Shown piece by piece: positions 19,197-30,739 of a stretch of 43,500 nucleotides of DNA (position 1 is its first letter; every line of letters begins with the position of its first letter). The position numbers were made by a program, and so were the translations under genes. Under the pieces are notes generated by a model, which ran no database searches, was not told the DNA's origin, and was given only the letters and a program-made list of their open reading frames with translations. Source of the DNA: Prorocentrum cordatum (lineage: Eukaryota > Sar > Dinophyceae > Prorocentrales > Prorocentraceae); NCBI GenBank assembly GCA_963575745.1, contig CAUYUJ010014272.1, forward strand, positions 106,501 to 150,000. The letters run 5' to 3'.

Positions 19197-19760
19197 TGTA
19201 CTCACTAGTGACTACTCACTCCCCTCTACTCACTACTCACTACCCAGTGCTGACTACTCACCACTCACCATTCACTACCCACTACTCACTACTCACTACC
19301 CACTATTCGCTATCCCCTTGTCACATCTCAGTACCCACTACTTACTACTCCCTACAAACTACTACCTACCCACCTCTGTTCTTGCCACTCACCACTCACT
19401 ACCCACTACTGCCTACTCCCCACCCACTACTCAGTACTCTCTACCCACTACTCACTTCTTTTAACTCTATACTCGCTAGTCCCTACTCGCTGCTCACTTC
19501 TCACTACCCCCACTACTCCCTACTCACTTTGACTACTTACTGCTCACTACTCACTGTTCACTACTCACTACTCCCTACTCACTACTCGCTACTCTCTACT
19601 CACTACTCACTATTCACTACTCTCTACTCACTACTTACTAGTCACTACGCGCTACCCACTACCACCTACTCACTACTTACTACTCACCACCGACTATTCA
19701 CTACCCACTACTCATTATTCAGTACTCCCTCCTCTTTACTCAGTACTCATTATTTATTAG
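19197..19760. repeat. CTCACTA minisatellite, right block
   Basis: Same degenerate 10-11 base units as 16385-16923, on the same strand. Confidence 0.85.
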
Positions 19761-19796
19761 GAGATGCCCCGTCCCCGGCTCTGTCTCCGGCGCAAA

Positions 19797-19908
19797 AGGG
19801 GGGAGGGGGGGGGTTCGACCCCCCCTTTTCCAGCGCCAAGGGGGGGGGGTCGAAGATCTCCCCCCCCTTTGAATGAAAGGGGGGGGGTCCGACCCCTCCC
19901 CCTTTTCA
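19797..19908. repeat. Three consecutive G-run/C-run hairpins
   Basis: Each has an A-G-rich arm with 8-10 G, a short TTCGA, TCGAAGATCT or TCCGA loop, and a C-run arm ending in T bases. The arms can pair as cruciform stems; alternatively the G runs can form quadruplexes and the C runs i-motifs. Confidence 0.6.
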
Positions 19909-19913
19909 ATTAC

Positions 19914-20035
19914 AGGGTGATCCAGTGGAGCGCTTTCTGTAATACATCTATATATACACATAGATACATTTGTGTATTTGTTATATTTGATATGTATACA
20001 CACATGTGTGTACATGTATACTAGACATGATATAA
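19914..20035 (-). repeat. Right inverted arm and AT-rich end of the satellite block
   Basis: GATCCAGTGGAGCGC (19919-19933) and TACATCTATATA (19943-19954) mirror the left arm at 16019-16055 with 14/15 and 12/12 matches. Beyond it lies TA/TG-rich DNA including the near-palindrome around CACACATGTGTG (about 20000). Confidence 0.7.
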
Positions 20036-20399
20036 TCGGTCCACTTTTGCCGCGCAACTAGCGTGTTCCGCCAGCAGCTTCCGTGCCCATGAAGGCTGCG
20101 GAAATCGATGATGCATCCCTTGGGGAGTGTGCAATGCAGGCGTGCGCGGCCGTCCCCGAGCTTTGGGCTCGGCGGCCGAGACTTTGCCTCACGTCCGTTC
20201 CGACGGAGGCAGGAACGGAGAAATCTGCCGACTCGGGCTTGCCGGGGGTGACAAGGCGTGTGAGACGATCGGCTGCCACCTTCACCCTTTTCCCCTCCCC
20301 CAGGTCCAAAATCCATTTTGAGAAGGGATGGGCCCAGGGGGTCCCTACGAGCCAATCGCCTCCAATATGCCTTGGAGGCCTTCCAATGTTGCTCACAGA
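20036..20399. other. Unassigned DNA
   Basis: No repeat family or domain recognised. A long minus frame enters it from the adjacent family A repeat but has no known features. Confidence 0.4.
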
Positions 20400-20870
20400 G
20401 GGCGCCAACACACCCAGAAAGCTCCAATCGCGCCCAATCTGGCCTCAAGACGGCCCAATAGCCCTCCGGGTCACCCCAAGCGGGCTCCAAGATGACCCCC
20501 CAAGAAGGCCCCAAGAGGCAAGCATCGCCAAACCCCGTTGGGTCATGGTGCATTTTTGACATGGTCGCTTTTTTGTTTTCGTGGCGTCTGAGACGGCCAA
20601 CGAGGTCCCCAACATCGCTCCAAAACGGCCCAAGAAGCCCCCAAGAGGCCCCGATGCGGTCCAAGAGGCGCGCAAGACGGCCGAAGAGGGCCCAGAGTCC
20701 CAAGAGAGTCGCAAGAGGGGGAAATCACCCAATGTGCCTCAAACGAACCCCCCAAAAGCCAAGAAGCTCCCCGAGGGACCCAAGCTGTCCCCCGGGATCC
20801 CTCCAAAGGCTCTTAAGACCCCCCGCCCGAGGCCTCCTAAAGGCTGGCGGAAAGAGCCAGAACAGACACG
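20400..20870. repeat. Repeat family A, copy 3
   Basis: CCAAGA/CCAAGACGGCC units with the T-rich insert at 20546-20581, then AACATCGCTCCAAAACGGCC, matching the order seen at 1163-1230. Confidence 0.7.
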
Positions 20871-21640
20871 GCTTAAGGATGTTCGACATGCAATGTGCCA
20901 CGTGTTGCGTGCTTCTGCTCGGTAAGTCCCGCTTGGCGACTCGGGTTGGGCCGACCGCCGCCACGCGGCCTTCAACACGCTTTGCGAACACTCTACACGT
21001 ACGAGCTTCCCACAAGGGTCCCCCAACACCCTCCCCACCGCTTTCGCCCACCTCCGCCATTCTCCCACATCGCTTCCTCCGGAAAAAAACAAGATTCCTT
21101 CTTTAAATCTTATTTTTTCATGGACCCGAAAAAACATCATTCCTATCACCCTTCCCCCCCCTCATTTCCACAGGCCTGGAAAGAACCGTCTCCTGATCGT
21201 TATTAATGGCGGTCGAACTCGACATCACGGGCTCCGCAAATTAGCGCAGACGTATCACATCATGGTGCCATATGGGTCCTTGTAAGACGCCGCGCCATCC
21301 ATTCACACCCCGTAAAATATGATGCGCTCGCACTTCCAAGAATACGATCCTTCATAACTTACTAAGAGACTGCGCTTTCAGAGCCGCGACCCCCCTGGGA
21401 AATACACGGGACTGTGGCTTGGAAGGCCAGCATCCCTAGTAAATAGGTGGAATTTCGTGCCCGCCTTTCTGAATGGCAAGGGTGCGCGCTCCCAGGACCA
21501 CGATCCCTGGCAATTTGCAATCGGTCCAAACTTCGAGAGACCGGATCTCCAGTATGATACGTCGACGTCCTCGCTCCCAGCGTCTCGCTTTCAGGGTCCG
21601 TGGCACCTCGAAAACCAGAGTGACCGAAACGCTCCGAAAT
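20871..21640. other. Unassigned DNA
   Basis: No domain, RNA gene or repeat family recognised. Composition is close to average and open frames are short. Confidence 0.4.
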
Positions 21641-21725
21641 CTTGTTCACCCCTCCTTCCCTCTCCTCCTTCTCTCTCCTCCTTCTTCTCCTCCTCCTCCT
21701 CCTCCTGCTCCTCTCCTTTTCACCG
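21641..21725. repeat. TCC/TTC pyrimidine microsatellite
   Basis: Imperfect CTCCTCCTTC units, strongly one-stranded pyrimidine. Confidence 0.85.
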
Positions 21726-22274
21726 CCTCTGAATTTTTGTTCTTGCGATCACATCGCGCTCTGCGTGGCACGGTGCACGGTGCGCCGTCCGTGCCCATTA
21801 CTTCGTGTGGTCAGCCAACCTGCGCCTCCCGAGATGCAAAGGCATGTGAGGCACAACCGCAGACCCTCTCTGTCGGAAAGCACCCGGACCGAAGCAACGC
21901 ACAGAAACACGAGCAACACTTAACCAATTGACTGACATGGGGGTCGGCTGAATGGCATAAACCTCTTGAATAAAGAAATGCGGTGGTGACAATCAGCAAA
22001 CTGATGCCGCGTCTCATTCCTCGCCTCCTGTAACCCTTACGTCATTTGGACCGTGAGCGAAAACGTGGGCTCCCACCTCACAGCTGATGGTGCAATCCGA
22101 GATCGGGCATACCGCTGTCCCACAATCTGGTCGAACCTGCTCCCTGCTTCTGTCTCCTGTAGTCTGGGCTCCCCCTCTTTACCTCGCCCTCACTCCGTCT
22201 ATCTTTCAATTTTCCCGTGCGGTTGGGTGACGTATTCTCTCCGCTGCGAAGCGCTGAGCGCCCGCCTCTTGCCC
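21726..22274. other. Unassigned DNA with boundary motif
   Basis: Bases 21941-21975 carry the third copy of the GGTCGGC-GAATGGC motif, followed by ATAAACCTCTTGAATAA. Otherwise no gene or repeat is recognised. Confidence 0.4.
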
Positions 22275-22885
22275 CACCCGTTCTCCTTATGGATAGATAG
22301 CTCCTCCCACTCTCACACCAGACTTGTCTGTAGGGCGGGCAGGGCGTTTCGCCTGAGACTTCCTCGCTATTTATAACCCTGAAGCTTAACAGTTGGCAAC
22401 AGCTTCGCAGATGGAGGGCGGGTTGTTTTCAAAATGTGGCTCTCGCCTTAGCACCGCGCGCATTTGTGCAACACATATAAAACAATTATTGGATTGAGGG
22501 CGGTTCCTTTTCATAACGTGCCTCTCGCTTTAGCGCCGCGCGAATTCGTTTCAAACATTTGCAAGGGTTTCACGGATTGAAAACGGTTCCTTTTCAAAAT
22601 GTGGCTCTCGTCCTGGCGCCGCGTACACTCCTTTTCAACAAATTCAAGAGTTTCACGGGTTCCCCTGGTCAATGTACCCGAAATGCTCGAGAATAATGTT
22701 TTGGCATGTTTTAATGTCTTCAAACGGTTGTCTTCCAACGCAGTAGCTCTCTCAATTGACATGAATCCTTGTTGGTGCCTAGGAAGAGGGAGCTTAGAGG
22801 GAGATTTATTCCACCACCGTTGATGACTCTTGGGTTGACACTGGTCCTCCTCCTCCTCCTCCTCTTCCTCCTCCTCGTCTTTCTC
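22275..22885 (+). repeat. Composite repeat family B, partial copy
   Basis: Matches 40160-40925 in order: TCTCCTTAT-GATA lead, GGGCG-TT-GCC-GAGAC block, ~83-bp tandem units (starts at about 22410, 22492 and 22575, each with CAAAATGTGGCTCTCG and GCGCCGCGC), then a GAAGAGGGAGCTT block and CACTGGTCCTCCTCC. It lacks the terminal module found at 40965-41060. Confidence 0.75.
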
Positions 22886-23044
22886 CTCCGTCTCCTCCCT
22901 TCCCTGTCGCTGCTGATGCTGCGCTGCTACCTGAGTGCTGAAAAAAAGGAACGATTAACTACGCGGCAGAATGTCAAATCCACCCGTGATTGCGAGGAGG
23001 GGATGGGTACGGAGAGAGAGAGAGAGAGAGAGAGGAAGAGAAAA

Positions 23045-23075
<31 letters not shown>

Positions 23076-23110
23076 AGCAGAGAACAAGAGAAAGAGAGAG
23101 AGAAACATAA
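22886..23110. repeat. Purine (GA)n tract
   Basis: Bases about 23010-23105 are mainly GAGAGA with AAAG interruptions; the stretch before it is unassigned. Confidence 0.8.
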
Positions 23111-24599
23111 TACATAGAGATCTAGAAAGAGAGACAACAAAGAGAGCGCACCGGATGACAAGAAAGGGTGAGACTGAGAAGCCACAAAAACAAGAGAGGG
23201 GGGATGGGGTGGGATGGAGAAACGAGGGGTGCAGAGGGGCAGCGGGCCCGACGCCTCTGAGCTCACGGCTGGAGCGATGGCGATCGAACTTTATCAGGAG
23301 CGGTGGCAGCTGCGGTCACGGCGTGCGGGGGCGTCACCACCTTTCATCGGAGAGTAGCAGGCGAGGATGACAAGTCTCCCCAAGAATTACCTGATACCAA
23401 ATCGGCCATCCCAGGGGACCTCGGTCGCGGATCGAATCCGCTGGGCGTTCCGCAGCTACGGGCTAAAATGAACCCACGAGGGTCCGCGCATCACGCGACA
23501 AACCGATTCAACTGCCCGGACAATCACCGATTACCTTGTAGACCCGCTTGCTACCGATACGGAGTCTGAGGGTGGAGAGATGGGGTGTGCATCAATTCCA
23601 TATGTACTCCGACGGGGGGGCGTTTGTATTTGTGGACTATTTGCGACTACGCGGCATGATTAACTGAGACCATCTGTCAAGACGCCCAGCAATCATCCCC
23701 AGCCCGTTACCTCGCCCCTTCAAGTGTGCTAAACTCATGCCAATCAAACGCGATACCCCCTACAAGGATCAAGAGGAACCTGCGACATTGCAAAACGTGG
23801 GTAAATGATATGCGTGCGAACATAATAGCTACATTCAAAAGAGCGGCTTCACGACAGCACGCTTCTCACAAGCAACCAGAGAGATCGGCAAGGCTTCCCG
23901 TAGCAGCTGCACTGCGAAGCGTGCTATTCAGAGATGTACTCTGATAGTGGATGCATGGAGGCCGCGACAACGAGTACGGTGTGATGATGCGGCACGAAAT
24001 GGACCCGATTGTGGGTACTAAGAGCGTTGAGAAGCGCTTGCGGGTAGTTTCTTGTGCGCACATGAACGAATTGGAACATGAACTATGAGACAGTCATGTA
24101 TGATGTGATGAAGTGAGCACCACAGTATTGCTCAGAAGAGAACTGCACACACAATGTTGATGACGGCTGACCAACTGGCAACTTTTCAACTCGCGGATGA
24201 ACGAACGAGTCGATGGTCGAGCAGGCGCTGCCGACACGGAAACAACAAGGGGCAACTATCCCAGCCCGCGGCGACGAGCGTCTACCTACTTGAGAGGACG
24301 CTGTAACGGCAGCCAGCGAAGGAGAGACGCAGCAACAATCGAGACGCCTGTGTCACCTACCACTTGAACTTACGACGGAGGGCCATGGAAAAGAAATCAG
24401 CGCGTGAACAGCGCGCGACAAACGTGCTGAGTCCCCTTCGATTTCTTCGTCTCAAATGCTACAGCTAGTTTTTTCTGGTGCGCACTGCTAGGATTTGTGG
24501 ACATTTTTTGGCGTTCCTAGGGCTTGTCGCGTGACTCGAGTGGAGGTCAAGTGAAAACCATTGAAACGCATAACAATTTCAATGCTTGTGACATCAGAC
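23111..24599. other. Unassigned, lower-GC DNA
   Basis: The longest stretch with no detectable repeat family. No frame exceeds about 125 codons and none shows a domain. A T-arm-like GCGGATCGAATCCGC at about 23434-23448 is not part of a foldable tRNA. Confidence 0.4.
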
Positions 24600-25030
24600 G
24601 TGGAACACGGAACTGCTCTGGGAGCCCTCTAGCACAAGGAGGACCTCCGACACCCAAGACGTCCCAAGAGCCCCTGGGACTGCCAAGAGATCTCCAAAAC
24701 GCCCCAGGAGGACTCCAAGAAACTCTCGAACGAAATTCGAAGAGACTCTGAGAGGCGTTCAAGAGGCCTCTGGCCCCTCTGCTCGCCCTCCTCCATCTTC
24801 TCCTCCTCCTTTTCCACTTCCGTCTGCTCCTCCTTCGTCGTCCCTCTTCCCCCTCCCCCTCTCCCTACTCCTAAGCCTCCTCTTGCTCCTCCTCCGACTG
24901 CTCCTCAATCCTCCCCCTGTTGGGGTACGACGTCTTACCCAGTTTTTGGTTCCACTGCATTATCCTCCACATCCCTGAGCAGGGCAGCTCGTCTGGGCAT
25001 CGTTTCTGAAAGGGTTAATGGAATTACGCC
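24600..25030 (+). repeat. Family A repeats, pyrimidine tract and family B terminal module
   Basis: CCAAGA units (24640-24780) pass into a CTCCTCC tract (24780-24905) and then a module with GGGGTACGACG, CCACTGCAT, CATCCCTGAGCAGGGCAGCTC and TGGGCATCGTTTCTGAA (split motifs, 24918-25015). The last module also ends the family B copy at 40965-41060. Confidence 0.7.
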
Positions 25031-26320
25031 AGTCTCTGCTTTCCAATGTATGCCGTCCACGCTTCAGGCACGCGTGCGCGCTAGAAGCATCTCCGGAGGA
25101 GGGAAGCATCTGTGCCAGCGTCACGACGTTCAAATGCCCGCCGACCTGGCAGGTTGCAAAAGGGATCCCACCGTCCACCCGCGCCGCGTCGCTCCGCCGC
25201 AGTTCGATCGTCGTCTAGTCTGAATGCGCTCCATGGCGCACATGTCCGCCGCGCTAGCGCCGTTGAAGAGGCGCGTGCCGTGCTGCCGCTCTGGCGCACA
25301 AGGCGCGCCGCGGAGCAGCTTCGCTGCGCGCGCGAAGACAAGCGTGGCGCGCCGGTGCCTGCTGCTCGTATACACGCACGCCCACAGCGAACCCGATAAT
25401 CCGAACTGGCAGACCTTAGAGTGCCGAAAGAAACTCAAAAGCCGCACGCGCTCAAGGAAAACGGGAAGGAGAAGGGACACGGGAACGAGGGGGACGGGAG
25501 AGGAACGGAAGTGCCGAACCCAAGCTCCTTTGCTCCTGAGCTTCGCGGGCGCGGCACGGAGGGGAAGGGAGGGGATGCCCATACCTGCTGCCATCTACCA
25601 TCCCCGTCTACCATCCTTAATCGTCTCTGGGCAACCCCTTCAGAACGTGAAACTTGGCCTCTCGGGCTCGGTGCTTCACCAGCTCGCAAGTCTCCCGCTA
25701 GTGGCGGGTCAGTGCTAGGGTATTCGCCTCTGCGCACTCTCCTTGGTTTCTCCCCACACTTCCCACCCTAACTACCGTCCCAGTCTCCACCACCCCACAA
25801 CACAACGAGATACTGTCCTAGTTGCAAGCATGCTAGATACAGCTGCGATTGGCATCCTGCATTCTTTTCTGATGCTGAAGAGAGGTGTAGTGGAAGGGAC
25901 AAGAGGGGAGGATACTATAATGGGGAGGGTTGTTAGGCCGGGCCAACACGCCATGGCCTATGCACTTTATGGACATCAGGTTACTGGCTCTGCTCGCTCA
26001 ACTTGGGACGCTCTGGAAGTGCCTCGAGCCGCCAGGCAACTCTGAGATTATGGATTGCCGCCTTCCCTCTTCCATGAACCCTCCACCCCGCCTCCTTACG
26101 AGCTGCTGGGCCACGCAACTGCTGAGAGGAGGTGGGAAGTCGATGAGGGGGGCGGGCAAGAAAGCACGTGTAGGAATCAAGAGTTGGCAAGGAGAGGGTG
26201 AACAGAGCAAACGCGACAGCTTGCTGTTGTGAGGCTGGGGGAACGCTTCACTCAACCACTGCCGCTCATCCATTCAAAAGCCTGTTCCGTCTAGCATCAG
26301 ATTTGGCCCTTTGGGGCTGA
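25031..26320. other. Unassigned DNA
   Basis: No domain or repeat family recognised. Open frames of up to about 165 codons occur on both strands around 25130-25720 but overlap each other and lack protein-like features I can name. Confidence 0.4.
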
Positions 26321-27330
26321 TCATTTTTCCCACTCCGGCCTTCGAACCCGCTCAGCAAGTGCTGTTACCTCGTGGACTGCTTTTCTGTACTGCTTTTCCC
26401 TCGCCGCCAGTATCTGGCGCAGCTCCAGCTCTTCCTGCACGTCGGAGGTGTTCTCGGCATCCTCGCTGCCGTCCTCCAGGTTGTTCGCGTGTATGCACTC
26501 GTCTTACTGCACCTCTACTGTGTCGACGACATGTTACTTCCTAGCGTTCTCTACCACGACGACCGCCTGGCAAGTGTCCTCCTGGGTGGCCTCAGCTATC
26601 TCGCCAGTCTGGGTTGACATCGTCTTTCCCTCCGTGACCTTGTTGATCACCTGCTGGGAGTCCTTCTCGCATGAGGCCTGCTCCTCGACAACCTGTCCAA
26701 CCTGCTCGATCCGCTGCGAGAGCTGCAGGATGTCAGCCTGCATATCGTAGAGCATGGCTCTCAGGTCGTCAAGCCTGGCCGCTGGAGAACTTCGCGCCCA
26801 TGGCACTCCTGGTCTGCGAGCTGCTGCTCAATCTTCTCGTCGTAGGTGTCCACGCTGCCGCTGCGCCTCGTAGTTGTGCGAGGTGTCGCCGTCCGAGGTG
26901 AGCGCGCCAGCGCTGCCCGTGCCATCTTCCGTTTTCTTGCGCGGCGCCGCCTGCGCCTCTGATGGCAGCCTGGGGTCTGGATGCGCAGTCTGGCGCCGTC
27001 CCGTTCGCAGGGCGGTCCACCTTTTGGCCAGGGCGGCCGACCCTGGGGACCGAGCGAGGGCTCGGCGTACCTCCTCCGAGGTCGCCTTCCGCCCCGACCC
27101 GAGCTGCTTCCCTGCTGAGGTCGCCTTCGCCCCAACCTGAGCTGCTTCCCTGCTGCATGCAGGGCGACCTCGAAAGTCTCCAGCGTCGCCGCTCTGCTAG
27201 ACCCCGCAGTGGGCGCGTCGTCCGACAGCGAGCGTCCCAGCTGCGCCGCCTCCTGGACGTTCTCCACACGGTAGACACACAGGCCATGTCTCACCGCGAC
27301 CCCTCGACAGCCTCGCGCGCGCGTCATCAG
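26321..27330 (-). pseudogene. Broken coiled-coil protein gene
   Basis: The minus strand reads a natural-looking protein over several frames: VENVQEAAQLGRSLSDDAPT and ATLETFEVALHAAGKQ, later TGSAGALTSDGDTSHNYEAQ, VDTYDEKIEQQLADQE, and then one long stretch, LDDLRAMLYDMQADILQLSQ, RIEQVGQVVEEQASCEKDSQ, QVINKVTEGKTMSTQTGEIA. That frame has a TAA at 26536-26534 and another about 30 bases on. It then continues in the same frame with DECIHANNLEDGSEDAENTS and ELELRQILAAREKQYRKAVH, to a TGA at 26323-26321. Heptad-like spacing of Leu/Ile/Val/Met suggests a coiled coil. Two frameshifts upstream and two in-frame stops indicate decay. A very short intron spanning the two stops cannot be excluded. I do not recognise the family; a retroelement gag-like protein or a host protein are both possible. 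Confidence 0.5.
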
Positions 27331-28896
27331 CGACAGACGTGCGAGCCCCCGCGAATTAAGCGGCTCAGCGCTATGCTGTGCGAAAGAAATTGAAACGAGC
27401 CGTCTCGCCCAGCATGGTTGCCAATGTGCAGACCGGCGTGCTGCGCGCCGCCATGTGCCGCGGGTGTGGAGGGGGCTGCTCGGAACACTCTGGGCGAAAA
27501 CCCTGCGAGCGGTGTCTTGCGTAACCGTCTAAGAGATGTCCACGCAGCTTCTGTCGGACGGGGGGATCTGCGCACGCTGCGCCCCGTCGCCTCGCAGCTG
27601 AACGCGCGCGGCCCAGTCGTTGCCCGGGTGGGCCCACTGCTGTTTCAGAGGCGCGTGACTACCCCGTCCACAAAGCGAGAGCATCGGGGCTCGAGCCATC
27701 CAAGACCAGCGAAGAGTGAGTCATCGATGGCTATTGCGCATTGCGCGCCGCGCACCTGCGAATGGAGAGCCCTTTGTCTCCTGCCTGGCGGAGTGGCTTG
27801 CCGCAGTGGCCGGCGAGCAGCCTGGAGCTGCCGCGTGCCACTCGGTGCGATCAGGGTCAAGAATGCTGGCCGGGCGCCTTCTTATGACCCGAAGCGCACG
27901 CCAGCCCAGAAGCGGCTGGAACATATTTTCGCGTGCTTCACCGACGGCGGGCTTGGAATCAGCTGTGAGGTATAGCGCGCGACCGCCGTGCGGTCGGGCA
28001 GCTCCGCTGCCGTGGCCGCAAAGTGAGAAGGATGTTCAACGCTAATGCAAAGCGGACAACCGCGCGATGCTGGGGGCCATGTGAAACTACTTTGTTGCGC
28101 GCGTCGGTGTCGCGAGCCCCGATGCCGAGGCGCGTTTGATCCAGTGGGCGGGCGACGATTGCGAGGTGCGCGCTCTATCGCGGGGCGACGGCGGTCACGT
28201 GTCGTTTTACATCTAAAGAAGGGAGGCAAACGCTATTCGTGCCATGCGAAGCCTCCTGCGCACGCTGACAGGTCGCTGGGGCATGCATTTGGGCTACCTG
28301 GGTTAGGGGTGGTCGGAGCTGGACGCCGCGGACGATGCTGCGGGCGGCGCAGTGCCATGCGCACCAGAAGTTCCACGGGAGGGTGAGCAGTGCGCCAATG
28401 CGCGTGCTACGGGCGCGCGTGCTGCGGGCGCCGCAACGTCATGCGCGCGAAAAGGTCCAACGGAGGGCCCGCGGCCCGCGGTTGCGCCGCAAAGATCCGC
28501 CTGACCACGCGGGGGGCGTCGTGCGCCTGTGCCTGTCGCCCGACTTGGACTGGCGTGCGCCAGGAATGTGGGGGGGGCCTGGAGGAGACGCAGCTCGCTT
28601 GCTAGCTCGCCATTGCGACGCCTCTCCTGCCAATGTATGTAAATTCGCGGGGTGAACGCCAGCGAGGTGGGCTTGGTCGCGCCGCGTCCCGCCAACCAGC
28701 CGCACCAAACGAGCCCTCGCATGAGCCCGAAAAGTGAGGCCGGGCGCCGGCCGCCAGAACAGCTGCGCTGGGGATGGAGGCACCGCCCACGCCGCGCATG
28801 CGCAGTAGGGGCGCGCGGCGCCTCACTACTCCCCAGCGGCTCCAAGGGCCGTGAAGTGCGAGTCTCAAGCGGGGCCGGGTAACATCGCCAATCGGC
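27331..28896. other. Unassigned GC-rich DNA
   Basis: Overlapping open frames on both strands (up to about 185 codons on plus at 27418-27975, and 239 on minus at 28303-29022) have no recognised domain. One or more exons could lie here, but nothing decides strand or frame. Confidence 0.35.
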
Positions 28897-29418
28897 GTGC
28901 CACGCAACTATCGACCACGACGGCGTCGGACGAAAAGGGATGCGCAGCTCGGCAAACAACTCCAGAAGAGGCTGCCGGGTCATGGTCACGTGTGTGAGCC
29001 ACCCGCGCACTCGCCACAACATGCGCGACCCCGCTCAAAAGCGACCGAAACGCGCTCCGAATCGCAGCCGTGTCGGGCCAAGAAGAACGTTTATTGCTGG
29101 AATGATGATGTGATGCTAATAATAATGATAGGGCCAGGAGGCTCATTCAAGGCTGCGGGCATATCGGTCGACCCAGTGAATGCATCCAGCGGAGCTACGT
29201 ATCTGCGCTGCATCAACCTGTAGAAGATGTGGTTGCCTCCGAAAGTTCAGCGGCCCCTACAAGAGGCTCATCAATCTACAGCTGTGGTGCAAGAATTCAG
29301 CCCCCGTGTGGCATGCAACGCGCGACTTCCGAAGGGCTGGAGAACTAGAACAGCTGCGCTGGCGCGCCAGCTGCGCGAGAAGCACGGGCTGCGCGGGGGC
29401 ATCAGGGATTTCCTATAA
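28897..29418 (+). CDS. Possible small protein, unrecognised, with one in-frame stop
   Basis: A plus frame from 28897 (ATG in GTGCC-ATG-CCACGC context at about 28899) stops with TAG at 29221-29223. It continues in the same frame for 64 codons: MWLPPKVQRPLQEAHQSTAV, VQEFSPRVACNARLPKGWRT, RTAALARQLREKHGLRGGIR. It stops at 29416-29418. The second part is basic and helical and looks more protein-like than the first. An AT-rich patch lies at 29090-29130. I do not recognise a family. This may be a decayed gene or chance. Confidence 0.22.
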
Positions 29419-29929
29419 ACGTTCAATATAAAGGGTAAGGTTTTCTGCGCGCGTGCCAATGCTCATCAGCGTCACTATCAAGATGCACGCACGAGTTCAT
29501 CAACTTGCACGGCTTTCTGACGAGATTCAACGAACACGCTGGTGATGTCGTCACCCGTCGGACACGAGGTGCATGACAAGGTCTCCTGGTCAGGGTAAAA
29601 TGGTTCGGGCGCGATGGGGCTCGTTGTGTGCTTGGGTAGGGTTTGTGGGTGTGCCCTCGTTCTGCAACAAGCCAGACGATCGGGGATCTACTGACTTGGG
29701 TCAATCCAGACCCAGGCCAGTCAAACTTTGCAAGATCCTGCAGGATCCTGCAGCCACCTACACCCAGACCCGGGTCAGTGCGCCCCTGGCTCTTGAGGAT
29801 CCTGCAGGATCTGGCGCACTGGCTGACCCCCGTTTGCAGTGCCCCTCGGTCCCAGACTCCCGACGTCATGATTTTTTCATAACGGTCTCGACCCATTCCC
29901 TGGGACCAGTTTTTCGTCCTGATTCGTTT
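29419..29929. other. Unassigned DNA with repeated palindromes
   Basis: GATCCTGCAGGATC occurs at 29734-29747 and again at 29798-29811. Around the second copy GGGTCAGTGCGCC (about 29772) can pair with GGCGCACTGGCTGACCC (about 29813) with a three-base bulge. No gene is recognised. Confidence 0.5.
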
Positions 29930-30279
29930 ATTGACGGTCCCGAAGCCTGGTAAGGGCCCTCAGAAGCCGAAAGTCGTGAAAACCTTCCTTCGTGTTTTTT
30001 TCGTGACTCGATGCTCCCGAGACGATACCATGCTAAAGGCCGGGGACCGCTGGTCAAGACTAAGGACAACGACAGACCACTGCCGGCACCACCAGAGACC
30101 ACAGTCGACTGAGTCGAGACCGCGCGACGCGCCCACGGGCCACGGGCCAGAGAACACGAGCCACGGCAAGAGACCACGAACCACGACAAGAGACCACGGG
30201 CTACGGATTCGGGATCGCGACAGCGAGCCAGCATGAGAGACCTACTGAAAGGACTCTCACTGCGTCGCCGTTCTTCGGG
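29930..30279. repeat. Short degenerate GACCACGG-type repeats
   Basis: Bases about 30065-30215 contain recurring AGACCACG, CACGGGCCACGG and GAGCCACGGCAAG units. Flanks are unassigned. Confidence 0.5.
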
Positions 30280-30739
30280 AATCAAGTCTGTCTGTCTCTC
30301 TCTCTCTCTCTCTTCCCTTTCCCTTTATCATCCTCTCTCTCTTTGAGCCCGTCCTCCTCCCGCCCCTGCACCCCTCCCCCCTCCTTGCTTCCCATCCCTC
30401 CCCACTCTTCCCTCTCTCTCCCTCCCCCTCTCTCTCTCCCCCCCTCCTCCCTCTCCCTCCCTCCTTCTCACTCTGCCTCCCTGCTTCCCTCTCTCTCTCT
30501 CCTTCCTTGAGGAAGCGAAGAAGACCTTGGCCCCGTCGATGGCCGCCAAAACAGCCGCGGCCGTGCTGGTGCCCACCGCGTCCTCCAGGCCAGCCAGCAC
30601 GGTTGCCCTGCGGCGAGCCTTCGGACGAAGACGACGACGAGGACGACGGGGACAAAGGACGAAGAGGCTTCTGGGCCTCGTTTGACCGTCTTAGGCCTCC
30701 AGGGGCCTCAATTGGGAAGAAGTAGAAACGAGAGGCGCC
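30280..30739. repeat. CT-rich tract and adjoining unassigned DNA
   Basis: Bases 30288-30510 are almost pure pyrimidine (TCTCTC and CCTCCC mixtures). The next 230 bases encode nothing recognisable on either strand. Confidence 0.7.

Noticed and set aside
23380-23460. tRNA gene
   Set aside because: GCGGATCGAATCCGC resembles a T arm, but no matching acceptor, D and anticodon arms could be placed around it.
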